64,000 bases of DNA, from positions 217,383-281,382 of the forward strand of contig NZ_LYXZ01000013.1 in NCBI RefSeq assembly GCF_001676615.1, written 5' to 3'. Source of the DNA: Labrys sp. WJW (GTDB taxonomy: Bacteria > Pseudomonadota > Alphaproteobacteria > Rhizobiales > Labraceae). Below, one piece after another: positions 17,563 to 24,930 of the stretch. The notes below the pieces were generated by a model, which worked only from the letters and a program-made list of their open reading frames with translations, was not told where the DNA came from and ran no database searches. Every line of letters begins with the position of its first letter. Position 1 is the first letter of the stretch. A program made the position numbers and the translations under genes.

Positions 17563-18429
17563 CTATTCGCTGCGCTGCAGTTCGTCGCGCAGGTCGCGCA
17601 GGCGGCGTGCCGTTTCCATGGCACGCTGGGGGTTCTGCTTCGTGAGCGACAGCACAATGGTCTCAAGGGCCAGCAGGATCGTCCCATACAGCGTCATGTT
17701 TCCGACTTCCGTGCGCGGGACTTCCAGTATCGCCTGCGCACCATGGGCCAATCGGCCTGCCGGATTGTCCGTTATGACGACGAGTTGTCCGCCTACCTTC
17801 TGAAGCTCCGTCTTGATGAGCAGGCTCTCCTTGAGAACCTTGCCATATGCGATGAGGATGACGGTGTCGCCCTTCCGAAGGCCCAAGAGTTCGTCTGCAA
17901 AGGCATGGCCCGCATCCTGCATCGCGAAGCTGGATCGGCCGATGCGGGCGAGATGCGTCGCGGTTTGTTGGGCCAGCCGATTTGGTGGTCCTCCCCCGAA
18001 AAGTCCGATCCGATCGGCGTCGTGCAGAAGTCGTGCCGCAGTTTCCAATTGGTCCGGTAGGGAGGATCGGGATAGCTTCTCGAGCATCTTGGCATAGGCC
18101 TCGATGACGAGCTGGAAAGGCGTTCGGCCGTGTTCCTGAGTGAGCTCACTCAGGGTAACACCAACCTTTTCCACCGGCGTGCGAGCACCCGCGTCAAGCT
18201 TCTCTGCGATCGCGGTCTTGAGGTGGGGTAGTCCGTCGAAGCCGAGCGACTGGATCGCCCGGATGACAGTTGCGTCGGAGGCATCGATCTTGGCGGCCAA
18301 ATCGAGCGCAGAACTAACCAGCACCGCGTTCGGATGTTGCTCGACATAGGTCAGAAGTCGGCGTGCAGCGCCACTGAGACGCCGTCCGTCCTGTAGTTCG
18401 AGCATGTCACGTCTCCGCAATATGGTCAT
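17563..18429 (-). CDS. MurR/RpiR-family transcriptional regulator
   Basis: A 288-residue regulator. The N-terminal HTH_6 domain is at about residues 8-80 (ALDLAAKIDASDATVIRAIQ and GFDGLPHLKTAIAEKL). The C-terminal SIS domain is at about 115-265 (DADRIGLFGGGPPNRLAQ, DTVILIAYGKVLKESLL and VVITDNPAGRLAHGAQ). SIS domains in this family usually sense phosphosugars, so its use next to a Nik/Dpp-type importer is unusual. It precedes the importer on the same strand and is the likely regulator of it, acting at the 14-base motifs nearby. Confidence 0.9.
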   Translation of the reverse strand: MTILRRRDMLELQDGRRLSGAARRLLTYVEQHPNAVLVSSALDLAAKIDASDATVIRAIQSLGFDGLPHLKTAIAEKLDAGARTPVEKVGVTLSELTQEHGRTPFQLVIEAYAKMLEKLSRSSLPDQLETAARLLHDADRIGLFGGGPPNRLAQQTATHLARIGRSSFAMQDAGHAFADELLGLRKGDTVILIAYGKVLKESLLIKTELQKVGGQLVVITDNPAGRLAHGAQAILEVPRTEVGNMTLYGTILLALETIVLSLTKQNPQRAMETARRLRDLRDELQRSE

Positions 18430-18536
18430 GGTTGCCGGTCACTTAACGGCCACTAGGACAGAAGCGCCCGCCCCGGTGCTGGCGTAGGGGCGTCAACCCG
18501 AATAGGTATTCCATTCCTCGCCGACAAGCGTGAACT

Positions 18537-18770
18537 TCATGTCTCGATCGGCGCCTCAATGTGCGGGTGTTGTTTGGCCTGCTGCAACCCGCTCTTTAGG
18601 CTGACCAGAAGGATGTTGTGCTCGGCATCTCGAAACCACTCCGAGGCGGCGGCAAGCCTGATCGATTGGGCGGGGACGTCGTTCATGATGAGCCTCATGC
18701 CCATTTCATGGGTGAATTTGCGCCGAAGCGTCGGGATCTCAGGTAAAGACGGCTCTTCAGGAGTGAACAT
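18537..18770 (-). CDS. hypothetical 77-residue protein upstream of rpiR
   Basis: A minus-strand frame with balanced, protein-like composition and no membrane segment or signal. I do not recognise it. No strong ribosome site precedes the ATG. Its TGA overlaps (ATGA) the ATG of a 15-codon frame at 18493-18540, which would be translationally coupled. A frame on the opposite strand is also open, so this call is weak. Confidence 0.35.
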   Translation of the reverse strand: MFTPEEPSLPEIPTLRRKFTHEMGMRLIMNDVPAQSIRLAAASEWFRDAEHNILLVSLKSGLQQAKQHPHIEAPIET

Positions 18771-18914
18771 CGCTTAAGGAATCGATTTCAATGAGCGGAA
18801 ACAAAAAACATGCAAAAGAAGTTAATTATGTTTTATCGTTCTGAATTCTATAATATTGCTTCAAATAAATCCATTGCTTGAGTCAGCAGGTGTAAATTTA
18901 TTAGAGGGAATACA

Positions 18915-19316
18915 ATGAAAATTCGGGGCTTTACGGCCGCTCTCGTGTTGCTGGCGATCTTAAGTACGAGTTGCACGACACTCGGATTCAAAAGCCAAAA
19001 GAGGGTAAAATCTGGGCAGGAAGTCAGTGCTGGCTTTTGGTATCATGGGAACTCGGAGTGCAAATCCGCAGGATTTCCGAAAATAAAAATTGAATCATCA
19101 ACGATGCACGGCACTCTTCGTTTTGTAGCAGGCAAAGGATATCCCGATTACAATTCTCGGAATCCGCTAAGAAAATGCAACAAGAACCTCATCGATGGTG
19201 TGTGGATATACTATAGAGCTCCGCAGGAATATCATGGGGAAGACGTTGTCTTGGTTAAAATTGAATGGCCTAACGGAGCTACAAATTACTACGGTAGTAA
19301 AATAATGATTGAATAA
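18915..19316 (+). CDS. small lipoprotein of unusual, low-GC composition
   Basis: A 133-residue protein. An N-terminal signal runs into an LSTSC lipobox (Cys 20), so the product is predicted to be a lipid-anchored envelope protein. The mature part is Lys/Tyr/Gly-rich, with two further cysteines (about residues 51 and 88). The start is supported by an AGAGGG-type ribosome site. Base composition is clearly AT-richer than the genes on both sides and codon choice differs (many AAA, ATA, TTT), which suggests transfer. I do not recognise the family. Confidence 0.72.
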   Translation: MKIRGFTAALVLLAILSTSCTTLGFKSQKRVKSGQEVSAGFWYHGNSECKSAGFPKIKIESSTMHGTLRFVAGKGYPDYNSRNPLRKCNKNLIDGVWIYYRAPQEYHGEDVVLVKIEWPNGATNYYGSKIMIE

Positions 19317-19767
19317 GAATATGTCTTTGTTCGCCATTTGAGAGCTTCGTGAACGTATTGATAGGGTATGGGAAGAGTTCTGCTCCGTGGGAGCAGTTTC
19401 TCTCAACCCTTCCAACGGTAGCGTTCTAGTTCCGGCGAATAGAGAGGAAATTCGATCGAGGATTGGCCTCGCGAGCCCAAGGGCCTTCAGCCCGGAAAAT
19501 CCTCCAGCCGGGGCGGCCCAGATTCCGGGAGCACTTTTCTTCCTCCAAGGCACCTGAAGGCGCAACGGTCGCGCGGTGTGCAAGCTGGAATATGTCTAAA
19601 TCATTGGTCTTGCAGGGGTATTTTAGGAGCTATAGGTATTGCAGCACTTGATGTGATCGTCATCAAACTGAAGACTCTGGTCGAGCGTGCTGTCAAATGA
19701 TCAATGTTGTCGTCCATGATACCTCTAGCGTGACGGTGTTGCTGTATTTCTGTGGGCTGGGCGTCTG
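19317..19767. other. 451-bp stretch without a recognisable gene
   Basis: Only short frames without ribosome sites or family features. The composition shifts from AT-rich back to GC-rich across it. It separates the lipoprotein from the second fecI. Confidence 0.45.
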
Positions 19768-20280
19768 ATGCGCGAGCTCGACGTGCACTATGGCCTCTAT
19801 GTCAGCAATCGTTCAGCCTTGATCGAGTACGCAACGCCTATTCTCGGCTCCCGTGAAGCGGCCGAGGACATCGTACAGGATGCCTTCCTCAAGTTTTTCC
19901 CCTCGACGGGAAATGGCTTGGGCACCGAGCACGCGCTCGCCTATCTCTACCGCATTGTTCGCAATCTTTCCTTTGACGCACTGAAGCGCCGGAAAGTCGA
20001 AAAGCGAGTGGCCAAGGACGACGGCCCCTATTGGGCTCTTCCTCAGATGAAGCCCACGCCTGAAGAATCCTTGCTGCTGGGTGATCACATCAAGATCGTA
20101 TCGGATATCCTCGCTTCGCTTCCGCTGGAGGTGCGGGTTGCAGCCGAAATGCATCGTTTTGGCGGCTTCACCCTCGACGAAGTGGCCGAGCATCTGGATA
20201 TATCCGTCGCGACGGCCCATCGGCATGTCCGCACCGTGCTTTTGCGGATCGCGATGAAGATCGAGCGGGACAATATCTGA
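19768..20280 (+). CDS. fecI: FecI-type ECF RNA polymerase sigma factor (second module)
   Basis: A 170-residue sigma factor. Region 2 is at about residues 10-75 (REAAEDIVQDAFLKFF, YLYRIVRNLSFDALKRR) and region 4 at about 108-165 (LPLEVRVAAEMHRFGGFTLDEVAEHLDISVATAHRHVR). It is only distantly similar to the sigma factor at 772-1287, so the two should read different promoters. A distinct promoter motif indeed precedes fecR and the receptor of this module. It lies directly before fecR. Confidence 0.93.
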   Translation: MRELDVHYGLYVSNRSALIEYATPILGSREAAEDIVQDAFLKFFPSTGNGLGTEHALAYLYRIVRNLSFDALKRRKVEKRVAKDDGPYWALPQMKPTPEESLLLGDHIKIVSDILASLPLEVRVAAEMHRFGGFTLDEVAEHLDISVATAHRHVRTVLLRIAMKIERDNI

Positions 20281-20295
20281 CCCCTCTCATCGGTT

Positions 20296-20326
20296 TGAGA
20301 AAAAAATTTGCCCGTCGATCGTCTTT
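20296..20326 (+). promoter_or_regulatory. candidate FecI-dependent promoter of fecR (second module)
   Basis: TGAGAAAAAA, then about 14 bases, then TCGTCTTT. The pair recurs before the receptor at 21455-21483. It ends 58 bases before the fecR start and differs from the motif used in the first module. Confidence 0.55.
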
Positions 20327-20384
20327 TGGACTGAAGCGGATAAAGTTGCGCGCCATGCCCGGTGACGGCATCAAATGACCAGGA

Positions 20385-21413
20385 ATGACTTTGACCGAAG
20401 CTGACAAGCCGGACCCCATCCTCGAGGAAGCTGTCGACTGGTTGTTGCGCCTGCAGAACGAGCCTGCCAGCCCGGCGACGACCAGGCAATTCGAGGCTTG
20501 GCTCCGTTGCTCCGACGCCCATGCGAAAGCCTGGGAAACCGCGCGCAAGACCTGGCATCTGATGGGTGAGGAAGCGCCGGCTCTTCGGCATTTATGGCAT
20601 CGCAAGGAGGCCGCGCTTTCCCCCGCTCCACAACGAAGAAGAAAGGCCCGCATTTCCGCCCCCGCGAGTGCACGGCCAAGGCGCAGGACATGGGCCATGG
20701 CAATGGTCGCGGCAGCCATTGCTGGGATCTTCCTGGTCGCGGCCATGCCAACGATCATGCTGCGGCTCGAAGCCGACTACATCACGGCAACAGCCGAAAG
20801 CCGGAACATCAGGTTGAGGGATGGCACACTCGTCATGCTGGGTGCCGATAGCGCGATCTCGGTGAATATCGGAGACTCAGGGCTCCGCAAGATCCGGCTT
20901 CTTTCCGGCGAGGCCTATTTCGACGTTGCCCATGACGCGTCGCATCCCTTTGTCGTCGATGCAGGCGGCGTCGATGTGACGGTGCTCGGCACGGCTTTCG
21001 ACGTGCGGCTGTCCACTATGGCGACGACGGTCCAGCTCGCGCGCGGATCCATCGATGTCTCCTACAAGCATCCCGGTGTCCCCGGTGAAGCAAGGCTCAT
21101 GCCCGGCGAGATGGCCGTCGTGGACCGTGCCACCGGGCAGATTACCAGGGGGACCGTGGCCCAAAAGGACATCGCGAGCTGGAGGGAAGGTCAGCTTTTC
21201 GTCAATGACGAAACCATCGGTTCGGTCGTCGAACAGCTTCAGCGCTACCATTCAGCCTGGATCAAGCTGCCCGACGGCAATCTGGCGGCTCGGCGTGTGA
21301 CCGGGCTTTACGATCTGCGCGATCCCGACCGAGCCTTGCGAGCGCTGGTTCAGCCTTATGGCGGGAAGGTGCGCGAGTTGTCGCCCTATGTGCGAGTTCT
21401 CTCACACTACTAG
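20385..21413 (+). CDS. fecR: FecR-family anti-sigma/sigma regulator (second module)
   Basis: A 342-residue protein. The DUF4880 domain is at about residues 12-60 (EEAVDWLLRLQNEP, FEAWLRCSDAHAKAWE), one membrane helix at about 103-122, then a periplasmic FecR domain (GEAYFDVAHDASHPFVVDAG, VLGTAFDVRL). The C-terminal domain binds the receptor's STN domain. It sits between its sigma factor and receptor. A 104-base gap with its own candidate promoter separates it from fecI. Confidence 0.93.
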   Translation: MTLTEADKPDPILEEAVDWLLRLQNEPASPATTRQFEAWLRCSDAHAKAWETARKTWHLMGEEAPALRHLWHRKEAALSPAPQRRRKARISAPASARPRRRTWAMAMVAAAIAGIFLVAAMPTIMLRLEADYITATAESRNIRLRDGTLVMLGADSAISVNIGDSGLRKIRLLSGEAYFDVAHDASHPFVVDAGGVDVTVLGTAFDVRLSTMATTVQLARGSIDVSYKHPGVPGEARLMPGEMAVVDRATGQITRGTVAQKDIASWREGQLFVNDETIGSVVEQLQRYHSAWIKLPDGNLAARRVTGLYDLRDPDRALRALVQPYGGKVRELSPYVRVLSHY

Positions 21414-21454
21414 GGCTGCTCAAAAAACGACCTCAAACAAATTTTGAGCCCGCG

Positions 21455-21483
21455 TGAGAAAAAATCGCGGGCTGGTCGTCTTT
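21455..21483 (+). promoter_or_regulatory. candidate FecI-dependent promoter of the second TonB receptor
   Basis: TGAGAAAAAA and TCGTCTTT, as before fecR at 20296-20326. A GCCCGCG/CGCGGGC inverted repeat (21448-21472) overlaps the -35 side and could be the terminator of fecR. The motif ends 52 bases before the receptor ATG at 21536. Confidence 0.55.
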
Positions 21484-21535
21484 GGTTGGCAAGCGCGTGT
21501 GTTGGCGCCGCGCGGCGGATTGGAGATCCAGGCAG

Positions 21536-24004
21536 ATGGTTTTGAGGGGACGGCCGGTCAGGGGCCAAATTGATACCGGCGGTAGGAGAGTTGGACCGGC
21601 TGTTGAACGACGGCCTTGGGCAGCCGTCATGTTGGCTGGCCTCGCTAGCCTTCCCTTTTGTTTCCAACCGGTCGCACAAGCGGCCCAGGTCAATGCCGCA
21701 CGCTCCTTCGACATTCCAGCCCAACCGCTGGCGACTGCATTGAATGCCTTCGGCCGGCAATCGGGCCTGCAGGTGACACTGGCGGCGGCAACCTCGCGCG
21801 GGGTGGTCTCCCGGGCGGTGAATGGCACCCTGACGCCGCAACAGGCCCTGGCGCGGATGTTGGCGGGGACGGGCATTTCCTTTGACATCAGCTCCGATCG
21901 CACAGCCGTCGTCGGACGGGAGGCTCCCGTCGAGACACCCTTGTCAGCGCCCGATGGCACCATCGAGCTGGACCCGGTCATCGTCCAGGCAGGTGCGAAT
22001 TCGGCGACGACCGAAGGGTCGGGCGCCTACAATGCTCAGTCTGTGACTGTTGCCGGGAAGATACCCGTGCCAATCCAGGAAATTCCGAACTCGGTCTCGG
22101 TATTGACGCGGCAGCGCCTGGAGGATCAGAACCTCAATACCGTCGATGAGGCGCTGCGCCAGGCAACCGGCGTGACGGCCGTCAATTACGGCGACGGGAC
22201 TTCCTATTTCAGCGCCCGCGGCTATCAGCTCGATGCTCAGTATGATGGTATGCCCGTCTCGTCGGGGATTCAGTATCAGCAGCAATTCGACATGGCGATC
22301 TATGATCGTGCGGAAGTCCTGCGCGGCCCCGCCGGATTGCTGCAAGGCACGGGCGGGCCCGCGGGCACCGTCAATTTCGTGCGTCGAATGCCCCTCGATC
22401 ATTTCTCGCTGTCGACGGACACCCAATACGGATCCTGGAACTTTCTTCGCCAGACAATCGATCTGACCGGTCCGCTGAATAAGGAGGGTACCATCCGCGG
22501 GCGCGTCATCGTGGCGGGGCAGGATCGCGACTTCTTCTACGACAAGGCCAAGGAATGGCATGGTACGGCCTATGGCGCGCTCCAGGTCGACCTTTCCCCC
22601 CAGACCACGCTGAGCCTTTCAGGCGTCTATCAGAAACAGCGATTTGCTCCGTTCGACTATGGCCAGTCGCTCTATACCAACGGCGCCTTCCTCAACGCTC
22701 CGCGTTCCGCATTCTTCGGCGCGGACTGGAGTTACAACAATTTCTCCACGGCGGAAGGCTATGCCGATCTCAAGCATACTTTCGACAATGGCTGGGTCAG
22801 CAACACCTCGCTGCTCTACCGCGACATGCGCAGCAACGCCAAATATGCCTACATGACGGATGGTGTGAATCCTGCCACCAATACGTCGGACTATGCGCTC
22901 CAGTCGGGCGTGCTCGATCAGAAGTGGCTGGGCGTCGACACCAACATCTCCGGTTCTTTCGAGCTGTTCGGTCGTGAAAGCCAATTCCTGCTGGGGGCGA
23001 ACTATTCCTATCGCGACAAGCACCAGCTCAGCGGCTACATGGATGGCGGTGTCTACGAGATCTATTCCGCGCATGCCACGATACCTTACCAGAACGTACC
23101 TTTCACTTATGGCCAGGATTCTCGTACACAGGAGGCGGGCCTCTATGGCCAGACCCGCCTGAAGCTGCTCGACCCGCTGACCGTCGTCCTGGGCGGCCGA
23201 TTCAGCTGGTACGGCAATGAACACCGGAACCTGATCCCCGCCACCGGTACCTGGACGAGCGATCCGAGCGTCAACGGCAAGTTCACTCCCTATGCCGGCA
23301 TCGTTTATCAGCTGAACAAGACCTATGCGGTTTATGCGAGCTATTCGGATATCTTCACGCCGCAGGCCGACCCAACCTTTACCGGGCAAGGACTACAGCC
23401 ACGCGTGGGCAGCCAGTATGAAGTCGGCGTGAAAGGCACCTTCCTGGATGGCCGCTTGAACGCAACCCTGGCCGCCTTCAACATCGACGACAATCACCGT
23501 GCCGTCGCGGACCTAACGAACCCTATCTTCTCCGTCGATGCCGGCAAGGCGCGCAGCCGCGGCATCGAGGCCGAGGTAAGCGGTGAAATCCTCCCTGGTT
23601 GGAACCTGACCGCCGGCTACACCTACCTTCAGACGAAATATCTCAGCGATCCCAGCAATGCCGGCATGGTGCTCGATCCTGAGGAACCCAAGCATGCCTT
23701 CAAACTGTGGAGCAAATATACGTTCGAAGGCGGGCGCTTCGAGGGGCTGAGCCTCGGGGCCGGCCTGCGGGCCTATAGCCGGACACAACGCGGCTCCCCG
23801 ACCGGCCCCAGCGACATGTCGAGCCAAGGTGCCTACGCCGTCGTCGATGCCCAGCTCGGTTATAAGTTGAACGATCATTTCGAGGGTACGGTTACGGTCA
23901 AGAACCTGTTGGACAGGAAGTACTTCGATCGCCTGCCGACCCGGTATTTTGGCATTTACGGCGAGCCGAGGAGCTTCCTGGTGAGCCTCAAGAGCCACTG
24001 GTGA
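21536..24004 (+). CDS. TonB-dependent ferric-siderophore receptor with STN domain (second module)
   Basis: An 822-residue receptor. I choose the ATG at 21536, behind a GGAG ribosome site, because the upstream TTG would lie on the candidate promoter. A signal peptide is followed by an STN domain (about 57-127, SFDIPAQPLATALNAFGRQSG), a TonB box-like IELDPVIVQA, a plug (IPVPIQEIPNSVSVLTRQRL, the RGPAGLLQGTGGPAGTVNFVRR-type turn) and a barrel ending in Trp. The plug resembles FpvA/FhuE/FoxA-type receptors for hydroxamate-containing siderophores. The next gene follows after one base. Confidence 0.92.
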   Translation: MVLRGRPVRGQIDTGGRRVGPAVERRPWAAVMLAGLASLPFCFQPVAQAAQVNAARSFDIPAQPLATALNAFGRQSGLQVTLAAATSRGVVSRAVNGTLTPQQALARMLAGTGISFDISSDRTAVVGREAPVETPLSAPDGTIELDPVIVQAGANSATTEGSGAYNAQSVTVAGKIPVPIQEIPNSVSVLTRQRLEDQNLNTVDEALRQATGVTAVNYGDGTSYFSARGYQLDAQYDGMPVSSGIQYQQQFDMAIYDRAEVLRGPAGLLQGTGGPAGTVNFVRRMPLDHFSLSTDTQYGSWNFLRQTIDLTGPLNKEGTIRGRVIVAGQDRDFFYDKAKEWHGTAYGALQVDLSPQTTLSLSGVYQKQRFAPFDYGQSLYTNGAFLNAPRSAFFGADWSYNNFSTAEGYADLKHTFDNGWVSNTSLLYRDMRSNAKYAYMTDGVNPATNTSDYALQSGVLDQKWLGVDTNISGSFELFGRESQFLLGANYSYRDKHQLSGYMDGGVYEIYSAHATIPYQNVPFTYGQDSRTQEAGLYGQTRLKLLDPLTVVLGGRFSWYGNEHRNLIPATGTWTSDPSVNGKFTPYAGIVYQLNKTYAVYASYSDIFTPQADPTFTGQGLQPRVGSQYEVGVKGTFLDGRLNATLAAFNIDDNHRAVADLTNPIFSVDAGKARSRGIEAEVSGEILPGWNLTAGYTYLQTKYLSDPSNAGMVLDPEEPKHAFKLWSKYTFEGGRFEGLSLGAGLRAYSRTQRGSPTGPSDMSSQGAYAVVDAQLGYKLNDHFEGTVTVKNLLDRKYFDRLPTRYFGIYGEPRSFLVSLKSHW

Positions 24005-24005
24005 C

Positions 24006-24929
24006 ATGGTGCCTCGACGGCTTGCCGCAGACGAAAAGCGCCCGGGCCGACGCCTGTTCCTGGCCATGCTGGGGGCCGGCCTGGGCTGGAGCTGCGTGCC
24101 GGATGACACGGCGGCTCTGCCCACCATGTCGTCGCCCCGGATCGTCGTGCTGGACTGGGCTCTGGCGGCGACCGCAGTCAGCATAGGAGCGAACGTCATC
24201 GGCGTTCCCGCCATCGATTATTACCGGCGCTCGGCGGTCGAACCCGCTCTTCCCTCGGGCGTCGTCGACGTGGGGTTGCTCTTCACGCCGAATTTCGAAC
24301 TCCTGGATGAGCTCAAGCCGGATCTCATCGTCATCCCGCCGGCCCTTCAGGTTGCCGGCGGCCTGCTCAAGCGGACCGCCCCCGTAGTCACGATCTCGTT
24401 GGAGCATGAGGGACGTCATTCGATCGAGGCGGCAGCAACGGCGACCCGCCTTCTCGCCAGTCTCCTGCGGATGCCGCAGCAGGGAGAAGCCTTGATCGAG
24501 GATACTCGGCAGCACCTCGCACAGGCCGCAGCGGAGGTGGCGAGATGGCGCGGGCGGCCCTTCTTCATAGCCATGTTCGCCGATGGGCAGCATCTGACTC
24601 TCTTTGGTCCTAAAAGCCTGTTCGCCGACGTGCTCGGCGCGCTTGCCTTGGTCAATGCGGAGGAAAAATCCGGCTTTTGGGGAGGGCGGATCGTGGTGGG
24701 TCTCGATAGGCTGGCTGGCGTGCCGGACGCCGGCATCATCCTCATCGATGCCGGTGATGGCAATGCGATGGCGCAAGCAAGCGCGGGCGGAATCTTCTGG
24801 AATTCCTTGCCGGCTGTCCGGGACGGCAGGGTGTTCCAGCTACCGGCCATTCTCGAAAATGGCGGTTTGTCCGCAGCGGATCGCTTCGCGAGACTGCTCG
24901 TGGCGTCCCTGAAAGCCGGGGTCCCTTGA
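24006..24929 (+). CDS. FhuD-like siderophore-binding protein (second module)
   Basis: A 307-residue periplasmic binding protein. The N-terminus has an RR motif and hydrophobic core (GRRLFLAMLGAGLG), which is compatible with Tat export. The mature part has IVVLDWALAATAVSIGANV, FTPNFELLDELKPDLIVI and the C-terminal LSAADRFARLLVASL typical of FhuD. It follows the receptor with one spare base and precedes the permease with one spare base, so all three are surely co-transcribed. Confidence 0.9.
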   Translation: MVPRRLAADEKRPGRRLFLAMLGAGLGWSCVPDDTAALPTMSSPRIVVLDWALAATAVSIGANVIGVPAIDYYRRSAVEPALPSGVVDVGLLFTPNFELLDELKPDLIVIPPALQVAGGLLKRTAPVVTISLEHEGRHSIEAAATATRLLASLLRMPQQGEALIEDTRQHLAQAAAEVARWRGRPFFIAMFADGQHLTLFGPKSLFADVLGALALVNAEEKSGFWGGRIVVGLDRLAGVPDAGIILIDAGDGNAMAQASAGGIFWNSLPAVRDGRVFQLPAILENGGLSAADRFARLLVASLKAGVP

Positions 24930-24930
24930 A

